Below, piece by piece: positions 44,901-54,300 of a DNA stretch of 64,000 nucleotides (its first letter is position 1; the number at the start of each line of letters is the position of its first letter). Source of the DNA: RGVD01 sp040403075 (lineage in GTDB: Bacteria; Bacteroidota; Bacteroidia; UKL13-3); the NCBI GenBank assembly GCA_040403075.1, contig JBBALJ010000002.1, positions 1 to 64,000 of the forward strand, written 5' to 3'. The notes beneath the pieces were generated by a model, which worked only from the letters and a program-made list of their open reading frames with translations, searched no databases and was not told where the DNA came from. The translations under genes and the position numbers were made by a program.

Positions 44901-45758
44901 ATGTTTTGTAGCAGTTTTAATTTTAGCATATCTATCTAATGCTTCAAGACCTTTACCGGCTTGCTTAGCATCTTCTACTCCTTTAATAGTTTGATACAGA
45001 ATTTTTTCTTTACTTCCTGCTTTAGCTGCATTGCCAGCAACTTTTGCTAAGTCATCTGCTACGTTAAGTATATCTCCAGCAGCGTCAGCAATCTTGGCAC
45101 CTTTTGCAACCATTGACCCTAGTTTAGCAGCTAGTCCTACTTCTCCAGTTCCAAGCCACATTGTAGCAATAGATCCAAGAGTATATCCTAAACCTCCAGC
45201 AAATTTATCTGCCCAGAAGTTAGCTGTCCCCATATTAGAAAGTAAACTTCCGTTTATTTCCCCTTTGGTATAATAGTTCGGAAGAGCTGATTGAGCCCAT
45301 GTGTTCATTTCATCAACTTGTCTTCCAACAAAGTTGTCGTAGTATGATCCACCAGACATCATAGAACCAACACCTGCTAATACTCCTACTGTATTTTCGT
45401 ATACAGAACCAAGTGTGGTAAGACCGGCTTTGCTTAAACCGTTCATCCACTTTTGAGTGGTACTTTGGTTCTGAGCACGTTCTTCGTTCCAGTCGTTGAA
45501 TGGATTTAATGCAACATTGTATTCTGCATATTTTCCAATAGGGTCAGTGTAGACATTAGTTAAGTCTACAGCTTGGCCAGCAATATCTAAAGGACTATAG
45601 TTTTTGTAACTAGAGCCTTTATACTCTATGTTACCACCTAGGGATGTAAAAGCTTTGCCTATAGGATCTCCTGTAGGATTACTTTTATCTACAATATCTT
45701 CTTTTGGTAACCCTGATAAAGAACTAAGAGCTTTATTTATTGCATCTGTTTCAGCCAT
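38973..45758 (-). CDS. Giant virion protein 1 (2261 aa) with PD-(D/E)XK domain
   Basis: The N-terminal third has hydrophobic, glycine-rich segments (LGYTLGSIATMWLGTG, ILIGALVGGGTGAVS) like ejected inner proteins. The middle is coiled coil and acidic. The C-terminal part has a RecB-type nuclease signature: GEIDILAVD (D2041), IFDVKTSK (D2055, K2057), and QLQVSGYAYLL. It then ends in Ala/Pro/Thr repeats. It is probably an internal protein injected with the polymerase. The nuclease could act on host or rival DNA, or on phage DNA ends. Confidence 0.75.
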   Translation of the reverse strand: MAETDAINKALSSLSGLPKEDIVDKSNPTGDPIGKAFTSLGGNIEYKGSSYKNYSPLDIAGQAVDLTNVYTDPIGKYAEYNVALNPFNDWNEERAQNQSTTQKWMNGLSKAGLTTLGSVYENTVGVLAGVGSMMSGGSYYDNFVGRQVDEMNTWAQSALPNYYTKGEINGSLLSNMGTANFWADKFAGGLGYTLGSIATMWLGTGEVGLAAKLGSMVAKGAKIADAAGDILNVADDLAKVAGNAAKAGSKEKILYQTIKGVEDAKQAGKGLEALDRYAKIKTATKHLAVGTQMSLAESSVEAREAKNSFIEERKAEWEEQNPGQAMPKDVEDGILQSANAVGNTTFAINLPLLTATNLLMFGKAMQGARVGEKTMYDIEKKGLTAGEEWVEKAASSKFGKAYANAQKTFGPVLKTSAEEGFQEAGQFAGSQYARNYYGEKFNDGTADMASAMSKALSSTFETKEGLENILIGALVGGGTGAVSRLMGAEKKLLAQKGLNTTEAIKMLNSGAIKKIIENAEQSAENLAFIKDINDANLDNEKEGITKSEKRQNDLKAETARMRLIHGVFAKMNGLGAIDYAMEQFDDAASMEEKEFKQAFGYDMNRTLEQQTGKTQMQIIEDTKTKMQSAIKRSEQVHNILSQFNPGTSLVAKIKEGLQTEETKKNKLIQDAVRRTYGQILTHNLLDIDTIDSRIDEQYDKLLKLAPALAKLDPDEVKFQIKIGGVELDSNGNPSFKTTASAKPKEDLGKQLNEIYAAKVELDVATADEFKAELLHLRDLSIKRAGLSESFKNLSRNPEQMDLYVEAQMALQEKEQQRAAEDRARQAIEGAETADDLTDAVDPDASPEVKAAALEKRAQLEAAEQAKIAQYMAMDLEDLKNIDMESLDAMSQSALMKAMEAKTEEARKKGLTPDQLKSEKEFKTVGGENAGLVELSEMEQTLLDEIMVSSTGTQFNIDGRQYYMESADPVEALILDDAGEVVGVKLADWQTGNEVTWKIQEATVPVAPVNQEDYQDTQLSTGVVIKPGEAAQIAAEAQAASTNAAIERETAIATLLAYNLLLQASKIRPTSETDTTTLEESKENIAVIAENLITDTEEILAKEDALQKEMKDMSKTAGLSMDELRYQVELIKQDLQELDEVLAMERAVAIEAGFSMKEFKADAQVAQLLELRKRINELLKKKIKALGKMKSDAKVGLDAKEQIELAPTEEESNTIITTADARIQELTKEKARLEQLSNEYQKIIDGVYGEQDVDGAKNSKLATDRRISAKKGQITRQQNIINEVNEQRELEKRNQNGDSTAGPSSTPEGEEPQATDIDPAAGLTSEGMDGSITNEEAEAIRKAREEALLAEDVLRMGTGGPVFEAPMEDTGAPKAVVSGDSNDIQLAKGTVLKKNGKVIVDLNGQTRPEAPEKGMPGYDPYYRGQMAQKIDGSPVLIFPQHLTSSEMVPVGTTLDLIVQMNTTWFKTQIPTGIADNPEELKNWMMTTGWKNVPIYAALPDGTRLQLLGAYNESSPEGFKGSKRREIVQHFLDGFTPTVTVMEKFNDKSEISNARTASGKVFFYPVTKITKQPTPTLFYVGSENGDLVWKVMHDSEEGNAEVIATGSRPFPRDPADPESTGVTPGQIAVLVESPDGTPMMVMASTKDMDTRGATAALNHITKEIPEAYKYGQIVGCNLLEVEAQSESDEVAVTDKSLAEELKRPDSLTKFISTYQLEDGETIFIFYSKSANSLIKINASQMKAALNGTRPKFSFIESEVNDQGFIKFTAVKKEPADYGAVENNVGEEFKEATMSKKYQVDKFKFGVQEPFTSPIDGTVYPYEDGKPHPYMQYLSDSAQFQGEARTEGVGHNSILAVDTVANPNGSVFHDVNMKFGPVGVKGATAEKAADVAANSVVTTALPKTSSTPTAAPTAPVVPTATVDIEALLAESQKLVEGTTEDENHYIIDGELYKRMTNILPDGFDGDSSLYENSRVAGNTVDEIVKKFFDEGDTTKPEGISEGAFNMLMTKLNKIKKELDAVGGRYITRNLIVYDKVSKVAGEIDILAVDKDGNYMIFDVKTSKLKGWEGYTRSYGPGQLTKKERHQLQVSGYAYLLNKQFGIQIKKLGIMPFEINYDAAGNITSLFNRDGIPVSYAPRIEKMIQDAGPQGPGPAPAAPTAPTTPAAPVTSTVPGPDAPTPVVSSTDGLVAPKTNSAFFGSKKNVVTSQPTVGGVKVVSMGGGAVDISALPDDMLAAMGQAQSLESMITNLDTSGQNLEDTCSPF

Positions 45759-45764
45759 ATTCTA

Positions 45765-45772
45765 CAAAGATA
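45765..45772 (-). promoter_or_regulatory. TATCTTTG box before giant protein 1
   Basis: TATCTTTG on the minus strand sits 6 nt before the ATG at 45758. It is the same octamer and nearly the same spacing as before giant protein 3. It overlaps the stop-codon region of the upstream gene. Tentative. Confidence 0.3.
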
Positions 45773-48040
45773 TTAAAATTCTACTGCATAACTCTCAGAC
45801 TTTTTGTTGTAAGCATTTACAATGCTTTTCAGACCGTTAGAATCTTGTCTGTGTTTTTGGCTTAATGGGGCAGCATCTCCTGAAAAGTTTTGCCAATTTG
45901 CATCTACATATCTAATGTAAGGATGCCCTGATCCATCCGATTCTACAATCATATGAGCATCATTTCCTAAAATTTTAACGTCACGAGTAGACACAGCTCC
46001 TTTACTATGCATATCCATCTGTGCAATAACCCCAGCCATTCTGTTTTCTGGAGTGTTTAACATTTGATCTAATGTTGAGTTACGAATATACTTTCCATTT
46101 AAGTGAACTGTTTTACTTATAGGTGCGTCAGCAGTTCCACCCATAATTTTTAATTCGTAAATGTTATTAGTCATATTCCAACCAACATCTACTACTTTAA
46201 ATCCTGCAAGTTTTGCTCCTGACACATCTGTAACTCCCTCTTCAGTGATATCTGTTACATTAAAATCTGCAGTAATAGGTTTGCCTACAAAGAAGTTTTG
46301 TATAGCAGCTGTTAAAGTTTTAGATTGTTCTAAAGTAGGAGCATCAATACGGCCGTAGTTAAATGTAGTAGAAGTTTTAATTTCTGAAAATTGACCGTTT
46401 ATTCTATCGTTAAATTTACTACCTAGTATGCTTGCAAGATCCTGTGGTAATGGAGTAGCTGAGGCACTAATATCTCCGGCACCTGCCCCAGTTGATCCTA
46501 TCGATTGTATATTTTTAGTATCGTATTTAACACCAGGTGCAACGTAATGTTTGTATTTTTCTTTGTATTTATTTAAGAAATTTGAGTAGTCCTGCCCACC
46601 TTGATCACTAAACGTTGATTGCATACGAATATATATCTCTCCAGGTTTTGCCCAAGGATACAATTCTTTAAATGCAGTATAAGTTTTCCAGGCATCTGGT
46701 GCAGCTTCTACAATGTCTCTTTCACTAATGGCTCCATTAGCTGCAGTAAACATTTGTTGCTGAATAAGAAGAGCTTGATCTTTGTATGACTTTAAAGCAG
46801 CTCGTTCGTCGTTTAATGATTCTTCAGATAAGGTAGCTACGTAGTCTGGGTTATTTAATTTTTGCTCAAGTGCATAAGCTGATGCAAATGCATTCTTCAT
46901 GTTAGTTGTTTTTTCATCTAACGTAGCCCCGTTTCTATCAGCAAGGCTAATTTTACCAACTACTTGTAAACTTTGATTAGCAAGTTGCCACTCTTGATCT
47001 TTAATATATGTTTCAGAGAATTCTTTACTTCTATTGTGAGTCTCACTTCTTATAGCTTTCTTTTCTCCATAAGATTGGTAAGGAGCTATGATTTCATCTT
47101 CGTACTTATTTTTAATATACTCGTAAGCTAACTTTTCATCTTGAGCAACTTTTGTAGTTTGTGCAATCTCTGCAGTTAATGCCTCAATTTGATTTTTAAT
47201 TTGAACTCTTTCACCACTCTTAAGACTAGGGTCATCAAGCTTAGCAGTAAGTTCCCCAACTACATTTGAATAGTTATCAGCCATAGAAGTTACAGTTGCA
47301 GAAGCTCCTTCACTTTTAGTAGCTGCATAAGCTTTCATATCTGCAAATTGATTTACGTAAGCTTTTACATCTGGCTCAGAAAGTACTGCATCAATTACAT
47401 CTTGCACATCTTCTTTTTTAATTTCAATTACTTCGTTCTCTGTGGTAAACTTATACATGTTACCTTCCCCAGTGTAACCAATGATTTTATTTTTAAAAGT
47501 TTCAGGAGATAGAATAGCTAATCTTGCCTGTAATTTCTCCATAATCTTAGGATCTTTTACAGCTGTTGGAGCTGAGTACATTGATCCTGCTGCTACTTTT
47601 CCATCGGCACCAGTTTCAAATCCTTTATATCCTTTTACCATATAAGATGGAAAGAGGTTTGCATACTCTTCGTTAACATCTCCTTTCTTAATACTTTCTT
47701 GAAGCTCAGTCATTGCATTGGCATAACGAGTGTAGTTCTCTTTGATAGGAGCATACTTACGAGAAAAGTCTTTTGCTTCTTTATGAATTACAAATCCTAA
47801 GTTTTCAAAGTCTCCACGATCAGCAAGTTGAGCTAGTTTAGTATCTAATTGAGCTTGCAACTCTTTCTTCTTCATCATATCGTTTTCAAAAGGTAATGCA
47901 GCTTGCATCTGATCAACGGCCATAGCCAATTGATCGTTTGCTTTAAAACTATCCATATAACGATTATGGAGAGTCTCTCCGATTTCTATAGACTTTGGGT
48001 CTACATACTGACTTACATATTCACCAAATTTATACGGCAT
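45773..48040 (-). CDS. 755-residue internal/cargo-type virion protein
   Basis: Mostly helical and charged, with long heptad-like stretches (AALPFENDMMKKKELQ, AKLDDPSLKSGERVQIKNQIEAL). It has no membrane span, and an Asp/Gly-rich C-terminal region. It lies between the giant proteins and the 1080-residue protein, where cryo-EM work on phiCrAss001 places cargo proteins inside the tail. The assignment is by position and composition only. Confidence 0.6.
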   Translation of the reverse strand: MPYKFGEYVSQYVDPKSIEIGETLHNRYMDSFKANDQLAMAVDQMQAALPFENDMMKKKELQAQLDTKLAQLADRGDFENLGFVIHKEAKDFSRKYAPIKENYTRYANAMTELQESIKKGDVNEEYANLFPSYMVKGYKGFETGADGKVAAGSMYSAPTAVKDPKIMEKLQARLAILSPETFKNKIIGYTGEGNMYKFTTENEVIEIKKEDVQDVIDAVLSEPDVKAYVNQFADMKAYAATKSEGASATVTSMADNYSNVVGELTAKLDDPSLKSGERVQIKNQIEALTAEIAQTTKVAQDEKLAYEYIKNKYEDEIIAPYQSYGEKKAIRSETHNRSKEFSETYIKDQEWQLANQSLQVVGKISLADRNGATLDEKTTNMKNAFASAYALEQKLNNPDYVATLSEESLNDERAALKSYKDQALLIQQQMFTAANGAISERDIVEAAPDAWKTYTAFKELYPWAKPGEIYIRMQSTFSDQGGQDYSNFLNKYKEKYKHYVAPGVKYDTKNIQSIGSTGAGAGDISASATPLPQDLASILGSKFNDRINGQFSEIKTSTTFNYGRIDAPTLEQSKTLTAAIQNFFVGKPITADFNVTDITEEGVTDVSGAKLAGFKVVDVGWNMTNNIYELKIMGGTADAPISKTVHLNGKYIRNSTLDQMLNTPENRMAGVIAQMDMHSKGAVSTRDVKILGNDAHMIVESDGSGHPYIRYVDANWQNFSGDAAPLSQKHRQDSNGLKSIVNAYNKKSESYAVEF

Positions 48041-48052
48041 GGTATTCTTTTA

Positions 48053-51000
48053 TTAAATCGATTGTTTAGCTGTAGTGTTTCTTTTAGTAGATAAATCCCC
48101 TAAACGACTTGTGTATTTTCTAGCCATACCCCCAAGTCTTTTTTTAGTTTCTGGATCATCTGCTAAAACTTCTACTACTTTATATCCTAAATCAGCAGCA
48201 ATTTGTTGAAGTTCTGCTTCTGATTTTTGGTACACAGGGCTTTCTGAATTCTTAGCTTGCTTTCTTAATTGCTCCATTATTTCGTAACGATTAAGTGAAC
48301 CAGTTTTATCTAATCCTCTTGCAATGCTGTATTGCATGTCCAGCTTACGTTGGTCCATTGACATTCCTGCAAGACCTTTACCAAGAGCTTCTGCAACCCC
48401 TAAGTTACGTTCATCCATGTATTGGTTCTGATTGATATCAGCCATCATGTTTGACTTACTTGCTTCAAGTTGTGCAGCTTGGTTTCTTCCAGCAACTTCA
48501 GCAGCTATCTGTGCCTCTGAATTTTTAATTGCTCTGTTCTCTTGATCTTGTCTTTGAGAGATTTTAGCAATTTCGTCTGCTGTTTTAGTAGCAACACTTT
48601 GCATAGCAATGATTTTACCAGGACCTAAGTTAGTATTTTTTAGGTAAGTGTTCATAGCATTTTGTTGTCTACGAGCATCTTCTATTTCTCCTGACTTATC
48701 TACTCTTGCAAGATTTGGAGCAGCTATAGTGCTAGCAGCAGCCATACCAGCAGTCTTCTTATACGGCTTAAGCATAGCATACCCTGGCCCGATAAGCTGA
48801 GCAGCTCCTCCCAAAAATCCAGGATGTTCTTCTAACCAAGTTTTATCTAAATCAAGGCCTTTTCCTTTTCTAAATCTATTATAAAACCCTTGCTCATCTG
48901 GATTTCCAAAATCTGGTGCTCCAGAGTTTTTAAATTTAGCAGGACCATCTGGTAATTTTTCTCCAGGTTTGTTGTACTCCTCTAATTGTTTATTTTTTGC
49001 AGTAGTGTTAGATTCTTTTTGTGCTTCAGCAAGTATTTCTGCAGCTTTTTTACTTTCTTTTTTACCGTTTACTTCTTTAGTGTATACTTTATTTTTCTTA
49101 TCGTAAGTGTATCCTTTTTCTTTAGCAATTTGTTCTACTGTTGCAGCGACAACTGTTGGGAATTTACTAGGATCGTAAGGTTGTGGGTAAAATGTTTCAA
49201 CCTCAGGAGCTTTAGATGCAGGCATTTCACCATTTATTTGGCCTGATTGATTAGCTAACCATTTAGATTTTTCACTATTCATATCTACAATTGGCATACA
49301 TTGCCCAGAAACACTATCAAACCAATACCCATCAGGACACTCAGAGCCCCCCATAGCAAACTTTCTCATTCCACCAGTTCTAGCAATCTGTTTAGGATCA
49401 CGACCTGCCTGTTCTTCTTGCTGACGAGCTAAATCTTTGATAATGTTTTTTTTAGAAATAGGGTCTAAAGACGGATTAGATGCAATACCTTTATGAGTTT
49501 CTGCATACGATTTACCATCTTTTGTTTTTAATACACGAGAGAAGAAATATTGGCTTCCGTTGATTTTAGTTCCAGTCTCTTTGTCTTCTACTTCAGTGTA
49601 TTTATCAAGTTTAATTCCTCCTTCTTCATGGGTGTCTCCTAAATACTCAACATCATTAGAGTTTGGTATAGGTTTGATTACACCACCTTCTGCATAACGA
49701 GTTCCTCCAAGGTCATTGTAACTTCCTCCAAATTCATAGCAGTTAGGATCCATGGTCCCACCAGCAGCATATTTACTTACTTCTCTACAATGTTGGTCTA
49801 GCTTTCTTTGAAACCAATCTGCACCTGTCTGTCTTTTACTGTGGTCACCTCCATAATTAGCTTTACCTTTTTTAGTGAATAAACCACGAAGACCTCCACC
49901 ACCTCCACCAGAACTTTGCTCTTCTTCAACAGGCATTTCTTCTCTAAAGCCCATAGTTTCTTGCCCCATCTGTTCTGACCGTTTGTTATTTATTCTGTTC
50001 AACATACGTGTTCCAGGACGAGTAGGATCGGATTGGTAACTATCAAAGAAAGTTCCAGGTTCTCTTCCTGCATCCACACGACGTTGTTCTGCTGGAGAAA
50101 ATGGCATTTGTGGGTAAGGAAGCCTGTCTCCAAGTATTTTAGGATCAGCAGATGCAATATCTGCATTTCTTGCTTTTGTCCAATCTAAGTTATACTGCTG
50201 TTTCTTTTGTTGGTAAGCTTCCTTAGCATCTCTTTTAGCACTTTGTGCATCAAAAGAATTGTACATTTCTCCAGAAGCTTTGTCAGCTTCAGGTGTAACA
50301 GGGGCAGTAAAGTAATTAAATTGTGGAGTAGCTGACGCTACTGGATCACATGCCCCTGTTGCAGGATTGTATGTAGTTCCTGGAGGACATTCTGACCCAC
50401 CCATTGCATATCTTTTCATGCCACCGTTACGAGCCATTTGATTTCCACCTCTGTAGGCATCCATCATTTTACTGTCAATAAAAGAATTATTAACTGCAGC
50501 CATTGGGTCTGTATTAGCCATAGCAAGTTTGCCTGCCTTCTCTTCTGCTTTTTTATTATCTTTTACAGTATCATAAATACCATATCCAAGTCCAGCTGCT
50601 GCTCCTACCAAAGTACCTACTGGCCCAAACATTGAACCGTATCCAGCAAACTGTCCGGTCTTAGCTGTTATATTACCTACACCATATCTGTTTCTTTCTT
50701 TTTGAGTGTAAGTAGCAGCATTGTTATCACTACCAGTGTTTTTAATTATTTCTCCTCCAATAGCTAAAGCTGCTGATACAGGTTGCCCATAAGATGCTAC
50801 TCCTGACATAAAAGCACTTGGGGCAGAACTAGCAACACCTGATCCTACAGCAGCTCCTGTAGATGCAAGATCTACTCCTGTATCTGCTGCAGCCATTGCA
50901 GTTGTACCAAATTCTTTAGCTGTAGTAGTTGCAGTATTTTTAGCAACTTGGTTAGCAGCTAACTCAGCAGTTTTTTTTGCTGCTCTTTCTTTAACAATGT

Positions 51001-51295
51001 CTTTACCAGTACTAAGTGCAAGTTTACCTAGCTCCATACTAGACTGTTTAACAGCAGCTTCTTGTTGTTCTTTTTGGCTTTCGTTAAGTTTTTTTAACTC
51101 ATCTTGATTTTCTTTCAAAGATTGCAAAGCAACGTTTTGAGTTTTACCAGCTTCATCTGCTGCAGATTGCCCCAAGTAATAAGAGGCTTGAGGAGCTTGT
51201 GAAACTCCACTTAGGTTATATCCAGCTAAAGAATACTTTTTGATTTTCTTTAGTGTAGGTTTTGGTTGTTGTCTACTAATTAGTTTTTTGGCCAT
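48053..51295 (-). CDS. 1080-residue virion protein with repeated MGGSECP motif
   Basis: The N-terminus is basic and Ala-rich with glycine-zipper-like segments (GVASYGQPVSAALAIGG, LVGAAAGLGYGIYDTV). A motif occurs twice: GGMKRYAMGGSECPPG...GACDP and GGMRKFAMGGSECPDG...GQCMP. Between them lies a block I recall from many Bacteroidota phage structural proteins (YLGDTHEEGGIKLDKYTEVED, NGSQYFFSRVL). Helical coiled coil fills the C-terminal third. It is probably a cargo or tail-lumen protein, from position next to the stabilisation protein. Confidence 0.7.
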   Translation of the reverse strand: MAKKLISRQQPKPTLKKIKKYSLAGYNLSGVSQAPQASYYLGQSAADEAGKTQNVALQSLKENQDELKKLNESQKEQQEAAVKQSSMELGKLALSTGKDIVKERAAKKTAELAANQVAKNTATTTAKEFGTTAMAAADTGVDLASTGAAVGSGVASSAPSAFMSGVASYGQPVSAALAIGGEIIKNTGSDNNAATYTQKERNRYGVGNITAKTGQFAGYGSMFGPVGTLVGAAAGLGYGIYDTVKDNKKAEEKAGKLAMANTDPMAAVNNSFIDSKMMDAYRGGNQMARNGGMKRYAMGGSECPPGTTYNPATGACDPVASATPQFNYFTAPVTPEADKASGEMYNSFDAQSAKRDAKEAYQQKKQQYNLDWTKARNADIASADPKILGDRLPYPQMPFSPAEQRRVDAGREPGTFFDSYQSDPTRPGTRMLNRINNKRSEQMGQETMGFREEMPVEEEQSSGGGGGGLRGLFTKKGKANYGGDHSKRQTGADWFQRKLDQHCREVSKYAAGGTMDPNCYEFGGSYNDLGGTRYAEGGVIKPIPNSNDVEYLGDTHEEGGIKLDKYTEVEDKETGTKINGSQYFFSRVLKTKDGKSYAETHKGIASNPSLDPISKKNIIKDLARQQEEQAGRDPKQIARTGGMRKFAMGGSECPDGYWFDSVSGQCMPIVDMNSEKSKWLANQSGQINGEMPASKAPEVETFYPQPYDPSKFPTVVAATVEQIAKEKGYTYDKKNKVYTKEVNGKKESKKAAEILAEAQKESNTTAKNKQLEEYNKPGEKLPDGPAKFKNSGAPDFGNPDEQGFYNRFRKGKGLDLDKTWLEEHPGFLGGAAQLIGPGYAMLKPYKKTAGMAAASTIAAPNLARVDKSGEIEDARRQQNAMNTYLKNTNLGPGKIIAMQSVATKTADEIAKISQRQDQENRAIKNSEAQIAAEVAGRNQAAQLEASKSNMMADINQNQYMDERNLGVAEALGKGLAGMSMDQRKLDMQYSIARGLDKTGSLNRYEIMEQLRKQAKNSESPVYQKSEAELQQIAADLGYKVVEVLADDPETKKRLGGMARKYTSRLGDLSTKRNTTAKQSI

Positions 51296-51306
51296 AGTGG
51301 TAAGGT

Positions 51307-54300
51307 TTATCTACTCGAAGATCGGTAGGAAGCTTTAGCTGTATACAAATTTATTAAATTTTTAGCTAGATTGTTAGAAATTAATCGTACTCCAAGGAAT
51401 TTATCCACAAACTTTCTTTGCTGATGCCAAGGTTTGGCTAAGTCTAAGTAGTTTGTATTGATAATACCTTCAGATATAAACATAGGAACAGATCCTCCTG
51501 GGGCATACGTTCCTGTGTATAAATCATTTTGAACGTTAATCTGACCTGCAGCTAAAGTTGTGTTGAAGTTTATTTTTGAAAGATCTCTAAAGTCATTAAA
51601 TGCCCAGTTGTGATCTATTTTTCTAACGTTGTTTAAGTACACAAGGTTTTTAACTCCTGAGACTTGTTCAGTAGTGTAAACATAGAAGCTAGTAAATCCA
51701 GGACTAAGAGTTGGGACAACTTTGTAGATGCTGTTAGGATCTGCTTTGTAAGTTTCTATAAAGTAAGTGACAGCCGAATATATTTTATTGTCAGTCTTAG
51801 TAGTTGAAACAGCTCCTGTTTTACCCGTAGATACATCCCCAGTAGATATAAATTCAAACTCAAAATTAAATAGAGCCCTATAAAAACTACCAGGATTAGT
51901 ATAATCATTATGTACATAAAAGCTTTGTGAAGACGATGAATCAAAGCTGTACAGATATTTAGTATTGAATGCATAAAGTGGTGGTATATAAGAGTGTCTA
52001 CTAGCCCAAGCTCCTGTATCTAAAGATAGTGAAATTGTCCAACCACCTTTAAAAAACAACGTACCATTAGCAACTAATGCAATTCCTTTTCGATTTTTAT
52101 CAGTTACAAGTCCTCCTGAAATAAGAATGTTTCCTACAGCAAGTTGATTATTGAATAAATCTGTAGGAATTAAATCTCTTTTGGTTATGAGAAGTCTTTT
52201 TAACAATGGATCGTAAGACACAAGATACCCAAATGTATTTGTTGGGGCATCTAGGTTTATGCCGGCAAGGTTTACACCATAGTTTTCTAAAGTATATGGT
52301 ACGTTTTCTCTAGCCCAAGTAGACAATCCAAGGTCAGTTAAATCTTGTACTTTGTCAGTGATTAAGAATATTTTACGAGAGTTTCTAGAGACAAACACAT
52401 ACCCATCTTTGGTTACTAAGGCTCCCATTTTATTGGTCAGTCCCATGTACCCGTCTGTAGATTGCACAAATTCATCTGGCTCTTGAGCAAACAAGTCACC
52501 TGAACCGATGTATGCTTGAGATGCATCAGCTAACTCAAGGTTTTGTTTACCTTTTGTTTTGAACAAACTCTTTTCAGTATGAATGTAAATCAATGCATTC
52601 AAGTTAAAGATGTTTGTAATAGGGCCTTTGTTTTGCCCAAAGTCTTTTAAATCAATTGCTAAAAAGTAACGGTATGAGTCTGTAAAGTTTCCATCTTGGA
52701 TTATAGAACGAATTACACGGTTAGGGAACAAGTTAGTTGACTTGTCTTTCTTTGGGTAAGGTATTGCTACTCTAATATCTTGTAAAGCAGAATAGTGTTC
52801 TTCATACAGTAAATTTTCTTTCTTAGTAAGATCGTGTGTAGGAGATCTCCACAATACATCTGTAGCAGTGTATTTATCAAAGTACATACTATCAGCTGTA
52901 TTTACTCCTTTAGCTGCATCCCCACAGTGCCTAAAATTAATATTATCTTCAGATTCTATTATAATTTGATGTAAAACTGTATATGGGGTCCATCTTCCTA
53001 TTTCCCCTCCTATCCAATTGCCACTGTCAAAAATATCTACGTTACTAGTAGGAATTTGCCCATTAGGTGGGACATAAGAAAAAGTAGAATTAATGGAATC
53101 ATTAACAATACTGTCATCAAGAGTATTAGTAAATTCTGCATTTCCAACTTCTTGTTCAAAATATCTAAATCCATATGGCTGTGAAGTAAGTCTATATGCA
53201 TATCTACATATGTAAGTATCTCCCCCAAAAATATCTGGAGTACCTACCCCTGTGTAGTAATTACCTATTGTTGGGTCAACCCCTGTAGTAATATTAACTT
53301 CTAGAGTTGATTTGTAAAATCCAGTCCATACTAATCTTTGGGCATCGAATGGTTCAAATACGTCTGTTTTTGTTGAACATAAATTTGATATGTATATGTT
53401 TGGCCTTGAATATTGTCTAGTGTTTGAGTAATAAGGGTTAACTTTTTTTAAAATTGAAGCATCTTCTCCAAGATAGGTGTATTTGTTTGTTCCCCATAAA
53501 GGAGGTATTCCTGATTTTAAGCCAAGTACAATAGAACTTTCTCCAGCTAAATTTAAAAGATACGTAGCCCCTTTAAATGCAGTAGAAGATGAATTTTTAA
53601 GAATTGACATTCCTGCTAAATAACTTGCACTGTCTGGGTCTAATGGAAAAATAGTTTGATTAGCTCCTAAAGATGATTGATTACCATCAGCTTCCCCAAC
53701 AGCTATTCCAAAATCTACTCCAGCAGTCCCAGGCAAATTATATTTTGCTGCAACCATTAAAAGTCCAAAAGCTTCGTACGTACCGTAAACTGCAGTATCA
53801 CCTCCTGTAATATCGTAATTATCTGTGTTTCCTAAAGTAGAATTTATCCATTGATATTCTGTTTCACCACTTCTAAATTGAGTGTAATTCCAACTGCTGT
53901 CTAGGTTGCCGGCATTATTTATATACCCAGGCTGAATGCCTTTGTGCCTTCCTCTCCATTGCTGCATTGTTGCCACATATTGCAAATCTATGTGAGTTGC
54001 TTGTCCTAAATTTTTTTGAGTTCTAAGTAAGTTAAAATCATGAAATTTAAACACTGATTGAGCTACAACATTTTGTAAGCCATTCGGTAACCAAGGATAT
54101 TCTCCATAGGCAAACGACTGTGTGTGTGGTATAGACTCCATATACCATAGATGGTAGTATGGTCCAAATTTAGCGTCGTTTATATTATTAAATAAATTTC
54201 CAGATTTAATCCATCTAGCTGGATGTAGCCCACTTTGCCCTATAATTGTTTTATCTCCTTGGTTTCTTTTTGCATAGTACACTTTATATCCTTGTATCTG

